Assembly (NCBI GenBank): GCA_021798195.1
Contig: JAJZYH010000003.1
Span: 21,034-85,033 of the forward strand
Reading direction: 5' to 3'
Origin: Thermoplasmata archaeon
GTDB lineage: Archaea; Thermoplasmatota; Thermoplasmata; Lutacidiplasmatales; UBA184
DNA length: 64,000 bases
Below the pieces are notes generated by a model, which did no database searches, had not been told where the DNA came from, and saw only the letters and a program-made list of their open reading frames with translations. Of this stretch, positions 17,968-26,919 are shown piece by piece. Within the stretch, counting starts at the first letter, position 1. Each line of letters starts with the position of its first letter. The position numbers were made by a program, and so were the translations under genes.

Positions 17968-19199
17968 CCGGACCCGGGAGCGCCGCCGCACCGGCACCGG
18001 ACGCGGCGCCTTCCTCCGACCTCCGCCGGACGCCGCTCCATGCGGAGCACCGGGACGCGGGAGCCCACATGGTCCCGTTCGGAGGATGGGAGATGCCCCT
18101 CTACTACACGGCCTCCGGCATCCTCGCGGAGCACCGGGCCGTCCGGGAGGGCGTGGGCATGTTCGACGTCTCCCACATGGGGGTCCTCTCGGTCTCGGGC
18201 CCGGGAGCCGCATGGCTCCTCGCGCGGCGGACCGTGACCGACGCGCATCGCCTGCGCCCCGGGCAGTGCCGGTACTCGTTCCTCTTGAACGACGAGGGGA
18301 AGATCCATGACGACCTCCTGGTGAGCCGCCTGGACTCCCAGGAGACCCCCCGGGAGTTCCTGGTGGTCCCCAATGCCGCCACGGCGCCGCGGATCCGGGA
18401 GATCCTCCTCCAGCACCGCCCCCGGGAGACGCGGATCGAGATGCTCAACGGCGACACCGCCATGGTGGCGGTCCAGGGACCCCGCTCCCGGGCCGCGGTG
18501 GAATCCGCCCTGGGCCTCCCGCTCCCTCCTTTGCGGTTCTACACGGGAGCCTTCGTCCCCTCCCCGTTTCCCCTTCCGGTCCCCCCGGATCCCGATCCGC
18601 TCCGCGCGCGCCTCGCCCGGGAGGTCTGGGTGAGCCGGACGGGATACACCGGAGAGCTGGGGTTCGAGATCCTGGTCCCCGCCCCGGGGGCCCCGGAACT
18701 CTGGCGGCGGCTGGGCGCCGCCGGCGCGGTCCCCTGCGGCCTCGGGTCCCGGGACACGCTGCGCATGGAGAAGGGCTACCTCCTCTCCGGGGTGGACTTC
18801 CAGACGGACCGGACCCCCCTCGAGGCCGGCCAGGAACGCTTCGTGGACTTCGACCATCCCTTCGTGGGACGCCCCGCGCTGGAGGCGCAGCGGGCCCGGG
18901 GGGATTACGCCCGCTGGAGCGGGATCCTCTTCGAGGACTCCACGGCGATCCCCCGGCACGGGGCCCCGCTCTTCCACGGGGGCCGCGACGTGGGGTCCGT
19001 GAGCTCCGGGGGCCTTTCCCCCACCCTGGGACGGGGCATCGCCCTCGCGTACCTCCCCCCCGGGCTCACCGCGCCGGGCACGGGCCTCACCGCCACCCTG
19101 CGGGGGCGAGAGGTGACGGGGACGGTGGTCCCCCTCCCGTTCGTCCCCGGCCGGCCCTCCCCCACGGGACCGACCCCCCCACGGAGCGGGTTGGGATAA
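17964..19199 (+). CDS. GcvT-like aminomethyltransferase (glycine cleavage T-protein family)
   Basis: 411 residues, GTG start overlapping the PurP stop (GTGA). Folate-binding T-protein fold: TPLHAEHRDAGAHMVPFGGW, GMFDVSHMGVLSVSG, GYTGELGFEILVP and the C-terminal RHGAPLFHGGRDVGSVSSGG. The first ~30 residues are an Ala/Pro-rich extension. No GcvH, GcvP or lipoate genes are in the window, so it may be the T-protein of a dispersed glycine cleavage system or a tetrahydrofolate-dependent demethylase relative. An acidic loop near residue 200 (VPPDPDPLRARLAR) looks like an insertion. Last gene of the five-gene coupled run. Confidence 0.85.
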   Translation: MTGPGSAAAPAPDAAPSSDLRRTPLHAEHRDAGAHMVPFGGWEMPLYYTASGILAEHRAVREGVGMFDVSHMGVLSVSGPGAAWLLARRTVTDAHRLRPGQCRYSFLLNDEGKIHDDLLVSRLDSQETPREFLVVPNAATAPRIREILLQHRPRETRIEMLNGDTAMVAVQGPRSRAAVESALGLPLPPLRFYTGAFVPSPFPLPVPPDPDPLRARLAREVWVSRTGYTGELGFEILVPAPGAPELWRRLGAAGAVPCGLGSRDTLRMEKGYLLSGVDFQTDRTPLEAGQERFVDFDHPFVGRPALEAQRARGDYARWSGILFEDSTAIPRHGAPLFHGGRDVGSVSSGGLSPTLGRGIALAYLPPGLTAPGTGLTATLRGREVTGTVVPLPFVPGRPSPTGPTPPRSGLG

Positions 19200-19209
19200 T
19201 TTGTAAACT
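19196..19209 (+). promoter_or_regulatory. TATA-like element of the regulator-SDR-QueA operon
   Basis: AT-rich island (ATAATTTGTAAACT) centred about 28-30 nt before ATG 19234; the transcript should be leaderless or nearly so. Confidence 0.6.
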
Positions 19210-19233
19210 GTTTTCTTCATAAACTCCGCCCCC

Positions 19234-19911
19234 ATGGAAGTCGCGGAGGCGAGGAGCATGGCGCCGGAACCCCTACAGGAGGACTTCGGCCCCACCCGGC
19301 GGGAGATCCTCCTGCGCCTGAAGCGCGGCGGGCCCCGGTCGCTCCAGGACCTCGCCGACGATGTGGCCCTCACCCGGGTGGCGGTGCTCCGTCACCTCCG
19401 GATCCTGGAGTCCGAGGGCCTCGTCCAGAGGAGCTACCGGCGGGGGGGCCCCGGACGCCCCGCCGCCGTGTTCCAGCTCGCCCCCGACGCCGCGCGGCTC
19501 TTCCCCACCGCCTACGCCGATGTCTCCCTCTGCGCGCTCCGGTTCCTGGAAGAGCGGCTGGGCCGCGGCGCCGTGGTGGAGCTCCTCCAGGAACGGGCCC
19601 ACGAGGTCGCGCGGCGGCACGCCCCTTCCTTCCGGGGCCGGGACCTCCCCCAGCGGGTGGACCGCCTCGTCCAGATCCGGGAGGCGGAGGGGTACATGGC
19701 GGAGCGGGGACCCCGACGTCGGGGGCTCTTCGAGGTCCGGGAGCACAACTGCCCCATCCTGGCCATCGCGGGGGAGTACGGGGAGGCCTGCGAGGTGGAG
19801 CGCCGTCTCTTCGAGGGTCTCCTGGGGGCCCGGGTGGAGACCTCCCACCGGGTGGTGGCGGGCGACCCCGTCTGCCGGTTCCTCATCCGTCCCCGGGCGG
19901 AGGGTCCATGA
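19234..19911 (+). CDS. ArsR/SufR-like transcriptional regulator with C-terminal cysteines
   Basis: 225 residues. N-terminal winged helix (TRREILLRLKRGGPRSLQDLADDVALTRVAVLRHLRILESEGLV, described by parts) followed by a helical region. The C-terminal module has the pattern HNCPI, ACEVE and DPVCRF, matching the COG2345 family that includes the Fe-S repressor SufR. Three Cys and nearby His residues could bind an Fe-S cluster or metal; this is inference from the family. First gene of a three-gene run, coupled by ATGA to the SDR. Leaderless start predicted from the TATA position. Confidence 0.85.
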   Translation: MEVAEARSMAPEPLQEDFGPTRREILLRLKRGGPRSLQDLADDVALTRVAVLRHLRILESEGLVQRSYRRGGPGRPAAVFQLAPDAARLFPTAYADVSLCALRFLEERLGRGAVVELLQERAHEVARRHAPSFRGRDLPQRVDRLVQIREAEGYMAERGPRRRGLFEVREHNCPILAIAGEYGEACEVERRLFEGLLGARVETSHRVVAGDPVCRFLIRPRAEGP

Positions 19912-20636
19912 CGCACTCCCCACCGGTGGCGCTCATCACGGGAGGGAGCCGGGGCCTCGGGGCCACCCTGGCGACGTTCCTGGGCGCCGAGGGGTTCCAT
20001 CTCGTTCTCACCGCTCGCGACCCCGGCCCCCTCACGGCCACGGCCACCCGCCTCCGGGCCCGGGGGGTCCGGGTGGAGGCGCTCCCGGGAGACGTGGCCC
20101 GGGAGGAGGATCGCCGGCGCTGGATGGAGGCCGTAGGCTCCCTGGGCCGCCTGGACCTTTTGGTCAACAATGCCTCGGCGCTGGGGCCCTCCCCCCGGGT
20201 CCCCCTCCGGGACCTTCCCGTGGAGTCGTTCCGGGAGATCCTCGAGGTGAACCTGGTGGGACCTCTCCGGCTGATCCAGCTGGCGCATCCCTTCCTCGCC
20301 GCATCCCATGGGCGCATCTGGAACATCTCCAGCGATGCCGCCCGGGAGGGCTACGCCGGATGGGGAGGCTACGGCGGCAGCAAGGCGGCCCTCGATCTCC
20401 TCTCCAAGACGCTCGCGGAAGAGCTCCGGGACGACGGGATCTCCGTGGTGAGCGTGGACCCCGGGGACATGCGGACGGCGCTCCATCAGGCGGCGTATCC
20501 GGGGGAATCCATCGACGACCGGCCCCTCCCCGAGGTGACCCTCCCCTTCTGGGCCTGGCTCCTGGGGCAGCCGGGGGACCGGGTGAGCGGCGAGCGCTAC
20601 CGGGCGCAGGGAGACCGGTGGGAGGTGCGCCCGTGA
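19908..20636 (+). CDS. Short-chain dehydrogenase/reductase
   Basis: 242 residues, classical SDR length. NAD(P)-binding TGGSRGLG at the N-terminus, NNAS after strand 4, and active-site Ser with YGGSK (Tyr-x-x-x-Lys) near residue 155. TARD after strand 2 places an Arg where NADPH-preferring enzymes often have a basic residue. Substrate unknown. Starts inside the regulator stop (ATGA) and ends overlapping the QueA-like GTG (GTGA), so the three genes are translated together. Confidence 0.9.
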   Translation: MTHSPPVALITGGSRGLGATLATFLGAEGFHLVLTARDPGPLTATATRLRARGVRVEALPGDVAREEDRRRWMEAVGSLGRLDLLVNNASALGPSPRVPLRDLPVESFREILEVNLVGPLRLIQLAHPFLAASHGRIWNISSDAAREGYAGWGGYGGSKAALDLLSKTLAEELRDDGISVVSVDPGDMRTALHQAAYPGESIDDRPLPEVTLPFWAWLLGQPGDRVSGERYRAQGDRWEVRP

Positions 20637-21673
20637 ACCGCGGACACCTCCTCTTCCATCGTCCGGCGGAGCTCGAGGCCACGCGCCCCCCCGAGGCCCG
20701 GGGGGTCCCCCGGGACCGGGTCCGCCTCCTGGTCACCACGGCCCGGGGTACGGAGCACGACACCTTCCTCCACCTCTCCCGCCATCTCCGGCCCGGGGAC
20801 CTTTTGGTGGTGAACGAGAGCCAGACGCTTCCCGCGAGCCTCCCCGCCCGGGGGCCGTTCGGGGAGTTCCTCCTGAACCTCTCCACACACTACGGCGGCG
20901 GGACCTGGCTCGCGGAACCCCGCCATTCCCCCTCCCGGCCGGGACCGGACCTCCTCTCCGAGGGCCTCCGGTTCCGGGTGGGAACCACCTCGCTCCGGGC
21001 CGTGGGCCCCCACCCCGGGCTCCCACGCTTCTGGTTCGTGCGGGTGGAGTCGGGGCCGGATCTCGGGGAAGCGATGGCCCGCTGGGGAGAGCCGGTGCGC
21101 TACGGGTACCTCTCCGGGAGCTACCCCCTCGCGAGCTACCAGACCTTCTGGGGACGATGGCCCGGGAGCGCGGAGATGCCCAGCGCCTCCCGGCCCTTCA
21201 CCGAGACCGTGGGGGACGCCTGCCGGGGAGCCGGGGTGGGCGTCGCCTCCGTGGTGCTCCACTGCGGCCTCTCCAGCCAGGAGGTGGAGGCCCCCCGGGT
21301 GGAGGATCAGCCGTTCCCGCCGGAACCCTTCGAGGTCCCCGAGGCCACCGCCCGGGCCGTGAACCAGGCCCTGCGCCATGGGCGCCGCGTGGTGGCGGTG
21401 GGCACCACCGTGGCCCGCGCCCTGGAATCCGCGTGGCACGGGGGAGAGGTGCGCCCCCGCCGTGGGTTCACCCGACGCATGATCCTCCCCGACCGGCCCG
21501 TGCGGACCTTCCAGGGACTCATCACCGGCTTCCACGATCCTTCCACGAGCCATCTCGCGCTCCTCTACGCGCTGGCCGGAGAGGACCGGGTCCGCGGGGC
21601 CTACCGGGAGGCCGTGGCGCGGGGCTACCTCTGGCACGAGTTCGGGGACAGCCACCTCCTCTGGGCCGCCTGA
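20633..21673 (+). CDS. QueA-like S-adenosylmethionine:tRNA ribosyltransferase-isomerase paralogue
   Basis: 346 residues, GTG start in a GTGA overlap. QueA transfers the ribosyl of SAM to 7-aminomethyl-7-deazaguanine in tRNA during bacterial queuosine synthesis. Family landmarks: RDRVRLLVT, GDLLVVNESQTLPASL, the YGY...YQTFW segment, VVAVGTTVARALES and a GLITGFHDPSTSHLALLYA C-terminus. The canonical GSVAAPTAGLHFT motif is changed to GSAEMPSASRPFT, and the usual LHVGxGTF motif reads LHCGLSSQ. This matches a divergent QueA-like branch rather than a standard QueA. Archaea normally make archaeosine, not queuosine, so function and origin are open; transfer from bacteria is possible. Confidence 0.82.
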   Translation: MNRGHLLFHRPAELEATRPPEARGVPRDRVRLLVTTARGTEHDTFLHLSRHLRPGDLLVVNESQTLPASLPARGPFGEFLLNLSTHYGGGTWLAEPRHSPSRPGPDLLSEGLRFRVGTTSLRAVGPHPGLPRFWFVRVESGPDLGEAMARWGEPVRYGYLSGSYPLASYQTFWGRWPGSAEMPSASRPFTETVGDACRGAGVGVASVVLHCGLSSQEVEAPRVEDQPFPPEPFEVPEATARAVNQALRHGRRVVAVGTTVARALESAWHGGEVRPRRGFTRRMILPDRPVRTFQGLITGFHDPSTSHLALLYALAGEDRVRGAYREAVARGYLWHEFGDSHLLWAA

Positions 21674-21720
21674 AGGGCGCACAAGCCTCATCAAGGGCCT
21701 TCGGTGGGGGTCTGGTCCGC

Positions 21721-22701
21721 ATGTCCCTCCCGGTGATCCTCACGCGGGACCTCACCCGCGTCTACCAGAGCCGCAAGGGTTTCTTCTTCCAGGACGCGGT
21801 CCGGACCGAGGCCCTCCGGGGGGTCAACCTGGAGGTCTCCTCCGGGGAGGTCTACGGGCTCCTGGGCCCCAACGGGGCCGGCAAGACCACCCTCACGAAG
21901 ATCCTCGCCACCCTGCTCCTCCCCACCTCGGGGACCGCCCGGGTGCTGGGGCTCGACGTGAGCACGGAGAGCCGGGCCATCCGCTCGCGCATCGGTCTCG
22001 TGCTGGGAGGGGAGCGGGGGCTCTACAACCGGGTGAGCGGGCGGGAGAACCTTCGCTACTTCGCCGACCTCTACGGAGTCCCGGTGGCCCGGCGCGCCCG
22101 CCGGATCGACGAGGTCCTGGAACTGGTGGGGATGACCTCCGCGGCGGACCGGCGCGTGGAGGAGTACTCCCGGGGGATGAAGCAGAGGATCCACCTCGCC
22201 CGGGGGCTCCTCCATGAGCCGGAGCTCCTGTTCCTCGACGAGCCCACCATCGGACTGGACCCCAAGAGCGCCCGGGAGATCCGCAAGCTCATCCGCACCC
22301 TCGCGTCGCAGGGAGTGACCATCTTCCTCACCACGCACTACATGTTCGAGGCGGAGGAGCTCTGCCACCGCATCTCCGTGCTCACCCGGGGGCGCATCGT
22401 GGCCGAGGACACCGTGGATGGGCTCCGTCGCCTGGTGGGCGGCGACCGGACCATCGAGGTGGAGGGGTACGGCTTCGACGAGAAGGAGCTCTCCCTCCTG
22501 CGGGCGCTCCCGGGGGTCTCCCGCATCGTGGAGGAGGACTTCGGTCCCCGGGAACGCCTCACCCTGCGCGTCCGCACCCCGGAGACCACCGAGGGGGACA
22601 TCCGGGCCTCCCTCCCCCTCCAGCGGGACCTCCGCATCCGGGAGCGCACCACCACCCTCGAGGACATCTACCTGGACCTCGTGGAGGAGGAGGCCACATG
22701 A
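21721..22701 (+). CDS. ABC transporter ATP-binding protein (ABC-2/DrrA-type exporter)
   Basis: 326 residues. Walker A GPNGAGKTT, signature YSRGMKQRI, Walker B LLFLDEPTIGLDP and H-loop TTHYMFEAE are intact. The C-terminal ~100-residue extension (VEGYGFDEKEL...TTLEDIYLDLV) is typical of DrrA-like exporters of lipids, antibiotics or polymers. ATGA overlap with the first permease. The start is 47 nt after the QueA-like gene, so it may be read from the same transcript. Cargo unknown. Confidence 0.93.
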   Translation: MSLPVILTRDLTRVYQSRKGFFFQDAVRTEALRGVNLEVSSGEVYGLLGPNGAGKTTLTKILATLLLPTSGTARVLGLDVSTESRAIRSRIGLVLGGERGLYNRVSGRENLRYFADLYGVPVARRARRIDEVLELVGMTSAADRRVEEYSRGMKQRIHLARGLLHEPELLFLDEPTIGLDPKSAREIRKLIRTLASQGVTIFLTTHYMFEAEELCHRISVLTRGRIVAEDTVDGLRRLVGGDRTIEVEGYGFDEKELSLLRALPGVSRIVEEDFGPRERLTLRVRTPETTEGDIRASLPLQRDLRIRERTTTLEDIYLDLVEEEAT

Positions 22702-23501
22702 GGGGGACCCCCCCGCCCCCGGGTCCCCGGATCCTGGGGGCCAGCTTCCGGCTGGCGGCCCAGACCTTCGTGGCCGATCCCCAGTGGCTCATCCCCAGCA
22801 TCGTCGCCCCGGTGATCTTCGCGCTGGCGGCCTACGAGATGTACCGCGGATCGGGTCCCGTCCTGGTCCTCTACGCGATCCTCGGCGCCGGCATGATGAG
22901 CATGTGGGGCCAGACCCTGTACGGGAGCGGCTGGGCCATCGGTCAGGACCGCTTCCTGGGGACCCTGGAACCCGTCCTGGGCGCCCCCGCCCGCTACCTG
23001 TGGGTGGTGGCGGGCCGCGTCCTCTGGAACACCCTCATCGGCCTCGCCGGCGGCGCCCTGGTCTTCCTGGTCATCGCCGCGACCTACCATGCCCCGCTGC
23101 CCCTCCGGGACCCCCTTCTGTTCGTGGGCCTCTTCGCGTTCGTCATCGCCACGCTCGCCACGGTGGGGCTCCTCTTCTCCGCCCTCTTCGTCCTCACGCG
23201 GTACGGGGGGTTCATCCAGAACATCGGGGAGTTCGCCTTCTACGTGGCCACGGGCTGCATGTTCCCGGTGGTCCTCCTCCCGTTCTGGACCACGCCCCTT
23301 TCCCTCCTCTTCCCCCCCACCTGGGCCCTGGACGCCCTCCGCTACGTGGGGGTCCCGGGATACCGGGGCCTGAGCTGGGGGCTCCTCCCGGACCTCGTGG
23401 GAGCACTCGTCCTGTCGGTGGCGTACGCGGCCGCCGCGGCTCTCCTCTTCGAACGCGTGGTGCGCCACGTCCTGGCCCAGGGGACCGCCGATGAGTACTG
23501 A
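22698..23501 (+). CDS. ABC-2 type permease
   Basis: 267 residues, about six predicted transmembrane helices (for example VLVLYAILGAGMMSMW, IGLAGGALVFLVIAATY, LFVGLFAFVIATLATVGLLF, LVGALVLSVAYAAAAALLF). The amphipathic SGWAIGQDRFLGTLEPVLGAPARY segment is characteristic of ABC-2 permeases. Forms a membrane heterodimer with the next gene product; the genes overlap by 11 bp and the ATPase gene by 4 bp. Confidence 0.88.
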   Translation: MRGTPPPPGPRILGASFRLAAQTFVADPQWLIPSIVAPVIFALAAYEMYRGSGPVLVLYAILGAGMMSMWGQTLYGSGWAIGQDRFLGTLEPVLGAPARYLWVVAGRVLWNTLIGLAGGALVFLVIAATYHAPLPLRDPLLFVGLFAFVIATLATVGLLFSALFVLTRYGGFIQNIGEFAFYVATGCMFPVVLLPFWTTPLSLLFPPTWALDALRYVGVPGYRGLSWGLLPDLVGALVLSVAYAAAAALLFERVVRHVLAQGTADEY

Positions 23502-24327
23502 GACGCTCCCCCTGGGGAGCGCCCCCCGGTCCCACCCCTCCCTCTCGCGGACCTTCTGGGTCAACGCCCGCTTCGCCCCCCGGACGAGCCTCGGGTTCAT
23601 GCGGCTCGACTTCGTCCTGGGGACCGTGTTCGTCCTCCCCTTCACCCAGATCGTCTTCTTCGCCTACGTGGCGGGGCTCGCGGGGAACCCCGCCATCTCG
23701 GTGGCCTACGTGGCCGTGGGGAACGCGGTGGCCACCATGACCTACTCGAGCGTCTTCTCCGTCTGCCAGACCACCGACATGGAGAAGCAGCAGTACACCC
23801 TGGAGCATCTCCTGGTGAGCCCCGCCAACCGGGCGGCGCTCTACCTGGGCCGGGGACTGGTGCCGGTGCTCCTCTCGTTCCTCACGGTGGGGGTCTCCCT
23901 GGGATATGCCGTGGGGATCTTCGGGGCCGCCGTGGCCCCCGGGGCCCTCCTGCCCGTCACGATCTCGGTCCTCCTCACCTCGGTGGCCATGGTGGGCTTC
24001 GGCCTCCTCCTGGGAGGCGTGGCGCTCTACCTCCGGACCAGCATCATCCTGGGCAACATCTTCCTCTTCATCGGGCTCCTCCTCTCGGGGGCGAACTTCC
24101 CGCTGAGCTTCCTCCCCGTCCCCCTCCAGTGGGTGGGGGAGGCGCTCCCTCTCACCTGGGGGATCGTGGCCGTTCGGGATTCCCTGAGCGGCACGGGGTG
24201 GGGGCCCCTCCTCGTGGCGTGGGCCATCGTGCTGGGAGAGGGGGCCGCGAGCTACGCCCTCGCCCTGGGGCTCTGGGAGGTCTTCGAGCGGCGCGCCTAC
24301 CGCACCGGTAGCCTCGGGCGCTTCTGA
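23491..24327 (+). CDS. ABC-2 type permease, second subunit
   Basis: 278 residues, about six transmembrane helices. The segment TTDMEKQQYTLEHLLVSPANR is the ABC-2 coupling motif, equivalent to DRFLGTLEPVLGAP in its partner. Its start lies inside the end of the partner gene, so the two are translated together. With the ATPase it forms an export system of unknown cargo. Confidence 0.87.
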   Translation: MSTETLPLGSAPRSHPSLSRTFWVNARFAPRTSLGFMRLDFVLGTVFVLPFTQIVFFAYVAGLAGNPAISVAYVAVGNAVATMTYSSVFSVCQTTDMEKQQYTLEHLLVSPANRAALYLGRGLVPVLLSFLTVGVSLGYAVGIFGAAVAPGALLPVTISVLLTSVAMVGFGLLLGGVALYLRTSIILGNIFLFIGLLLSGANFPLSFLPVPLQWVGEALPLTWGIVAVRDSLSGTGWGPLLVAWAIVLGEGAASYALALGLWEVFERRAYRTGSLGRF

Positions 24328-24417
24328 CGCGGGGACCGGCGTCCCTCACCTCCCGGTGCCCGCCCGTCCTCCCCGTCGTCCCGTCTCCGGGGATGGTAAC
24401 CCGCCGGTTCCCGGACC

Positions 24418-24427
24418 CCCAAATAGG
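24418..24427 (+). promoter_or_regulatory. TATA-like box of the STAND-type ATPase gene
   Basis: CCCAAATAGG, about 36 nt before ATG 24459; the same AAATAG core precedes the Kelch-permease fusion gene. Confidence 0.5.
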
Positions 24428-24458
24428 TCTGCGGGCTCAGAGACCTGGGGCGATCACC

Positions 24459-26918
24459 ATGCCGGACATGCAGGACCATCGGCCCCAACGGTTCCTCGTG
24501 GGCCGCGCCGATGTCCTGGAGGACCTGCGACGATCCGTCCGGGATGATCGGCCCCAGGTCCCCCCGCTGGTGCTCCTGGAAGGGGACGAAGGGGTGGGGA
24601 AGACCGTGATGGTCCAGACGCTCCTCCCCGAGCTGGGCGAGGGGTCCTCGGTGGTCCTCACGGCCCGGGCCATCCCCTCGGAGATCCCGCAGCCGTTCTC
24701 CCTGGTGCAGGAGCTCCTCCGGTCCACCCCCCTCGCTCCCCCGGAGCGGCCCGTCGCGGAGGAGCTCAGCGCGGGTCTCGCGGGGGCCGGCCTCCCCACG
24801 GAGCCCACGGATCGCGAGATGCTCCCCCTGGGGCTCCTCGCCCTCGATTCCCAGGAGGAGGATCCCCGGGACCGGGCCGTGCGTCTCCTGGACGCCCTCA
24901 CCGAGGGGGAGGAGAGCTGGGCCGAGGGACGCCGGTCCATGTTCGACCGGGTGGAGCGGCACCTGGAGGACCTCGCCCATGGCTCCCCCCTGCGCCTCGT
25001 GGTGGAGGACCTCCAGAACGTGGACATGCCCTCCTGGGAGTTCCTCGAGTTCTTCCTGCGCGGGGGGCGCGCCGCCTCCCGCAAGGTCCTCGCCACCATC
25101 CGGCCGGCCTCCCAGCAGCCCCGGGCCCTCCGGGCCCGCCTCGAGGAGCTCCAGAGGGCGGGCCAGCTCCGGAGAATCCTGGCCCGACCCCTGACGGAGG
25201 GGGAGACCCGGGAGTTCCTGGGGACCCTCGTCCCGGGGCATGCCCTCTCCGAGGAGACCCTCACCGAATGGCACACCCGGTCCCGGGGGAATCCCCTCTT
25301 CCTGGAGCAGCTCTTCCGCATGGACCTCGTCGCGGGAGCCCGGGCCGCCGGGATCTCCTCCGGGGCCGACGGGCGGAGCCTTCCCACGCAGATGGCGATC
25401 CTCGATGCGGACGAGAGGAAGCTCCTCGCCTATGCCAGTGTCATCGGGTCCGAGTTCCCGTTCCCCCTCCTGGTGTCGGCCTCGGGCCTCGACGAGGAGT
25501 GGGTGGCGGAACGTCTCGAGGATTTCGTCCGCCGGGGATGGCTCCGGGACAAGGGGCGCGAAACGTACGCCTTCAGCCCCGAGTCGGCCCGCGCCGCGGT
25601 CTATCGGTCCCTCACCGACACCCGGCGCCGCATCCTCCACCGGAAGGTGGCGGAGGCACTGGAGAAGCTCCCCGGGGCCCCGGAACCCCCCCTCTTCGAT
25701 CTCGCGAACCACTTCTACCTCGCCCAGGTCCCCGAGAAGGCGTTCGAGTACAACCGGCGGGCGGCGGCCCGCGCCGAGGGGACGCACGCGCCCGAGGCAC
25801 GGGTCCAGCACCTGGAACGGGCCCTGGAAGCCCTCCTGAGGTCCCACCCGGAGGATGGGACGGGTCTCCGGCGGCTCCGGACCGAGCTCGCCCTGGCCTA
25901 CGAGACCGCGGGGGATTCCCTGAAGGCGGAGTCGCTCCTCCGCAGCCTTCTTCCCTCTGCCCCGGGGGCCCCCACCGACACTCCGGCCGAGGAGCTGGGG
26001 ATGCTCTGGGTGACCCTGGCCCGCCTCCTGGGACGCATGAGCCGCTGGAACGAGGTCCCTCCCCTCCTCACCGAGGCCCGGCGGTGGGTGGATCCGGAGA
26101 AGGATCCCTTCCTGGCCGGGCAGATCGCCATCCTGGAGGCCGAGGTGGACGATGCCCGGAACCGGATCCCCGCGGCGCGGGAGCATTACCTCGAGGCGGC
26201 CGGCTGGTTCCAGCGCGCCCGCGCCGCCGCGCACGCCGTCCGGGCCCGGCTCCACGTGGCGGACATGGATGCCCGGACCGCAGGGAGGCTCGGCCCCGAC
26301 GCGGAGCGGATCTACCGGGAGGGGATCGCGGAGCTACGCCGGCTCGACGACCGGCGGGAACTCGCCTTCGCCCTCAACAACTACGCGTACTGGAAGCAGG
26401 TGGAGGGAGACCTGGAACGGACGGTGGAACTCCTCACCCAGGGGCTCCAGGTGGCCAAGGACTCGGGGGACCTCCGTCGGGTGGGCTGGCTCCATTTCAA
26501 CCTCGCCGACGCCCTCCTCCACCTGGGCCGTCCCGAGGAGGCGAAGGGATACAACGCGGAGGCGCGCCGGGAGATGGAGAAGGTGGCGGACCAAGTGGGA
26601 CGGATCCACGTGCGCCTCAACGAGGGCCGGATCGAGATGGCCTCGGGCGCATGGACCGCCGCGGAGATCGCTCTCCTGGATGCCTACCGGATGGCCCGGG
26701 AGGGCGGGTACGAGATGGAGGAGCTCGAAGTGCTCTTCCACCTGGCCCGCTGGTCCCTCGCCCGGGGGGACGCCGCCACCGCACGGACCCGCCGGGATGA
26801 GCTCCGGCAGAGGGGCTTCGTCTCGCTCCATCCGGAGTTCCGTGTGGCCTTCGGCCAGCTGGACCGGGAACTGGGAAGCGGGAGCCCTCCGGGGACCCCG
26901 CCACCGGGAGGGGCCTGA
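24459..26918 (+). CDS. STAND-type AAA ATPase with C-terminal TPR-like repeats
   Basis: 819 residues from the ATG at MPDMQDHRP; an upstream start (24393) would precede the predicted transcription start. After an FLVGRADVLEDL entry motif come Walker A LEGDEGVGKTV (near residue 45) and a Walker B-like LRLVVEDLQNVD (near 185), the AAA_16/MalT arrangement. A winged-helix region follows near residue 340. The second half is a run of TPR-like helical pairs (for example ALNNYAYWKQVEGDLERTVELL and LHFNLADALLHLGRPEEA). No DNA-binding or cyclase domain is visible at either end, so the effector is unknown. Such proteins act as ATP-dependent signalling switches. It follows the exporter by 131 nt with its own promoter. 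Confidence 0.85.
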   Translation: MPDMQDHRPQRFLVGRADVLEDLRRSVRDDRPQVPPLVLLEGDEGVGKTVMVQTLLPELGEGSSVVLTARAIPSEIPQPFSLVQELLRSTPLAPPERPVAEELSAGLAGAGLPTEPTDREMLPLGLLALDSQEEDPRDRAVRLLDALTEGEESWAEGRRSMFDRVERHLEDLAHGSPLRLVVEDLQNVDMPSWEFLEFFLRGGRAASRKVLATIRPASQQPRALRARLEELQRAGQLRRILARPLTEGETREFLGTLVPGHALSEETLTEWHTRSRGNPLFLEQLFRMDLVAGARAAGISSGADGRSLPTQMAILDADERKLLAYASVIGSEFPFPLLVSASGLDEEWVAERLEDFVRRGWLRDKGRETYAFSPESARAAVYRSLTDTRRRILHRKVAEALEKLPGAPEPPLFDLANHFYLAQVPEKAFEYNRRAAARAEGTHAPEARVQHLERALEALLRSHPEDGTGLRRLRTELALAYETAGDSLKAESLLRSLLPSAPGAPTDTPAEELGMLWVTLARLLGRMSRWNEVPPLLTEARRWVDPEKDPFLAGQIAILEAEVDDARNRIPAAREHYLEAAGWFQRARAAAHAVRARLHVADMDARTAGRLGPDAERIYREGIAELRRLDDRRELAFALNNYAYWKQVEGDLERTVELLTQGLQVAKDSGDLRRVGWLHFNLADALLHLGRPEEAKGYNAEARREMEKVADQVGRIHVRLNEGRIEMASGAWTAAEIALLDAYRMAREGGYEMEELEVLFHLARWSLARGDAATARTRRDELRQRGFVSLHPEFRVAFGQLDRELGSGSPPGTPPPGGA

Positions 26919-26919
26919 C

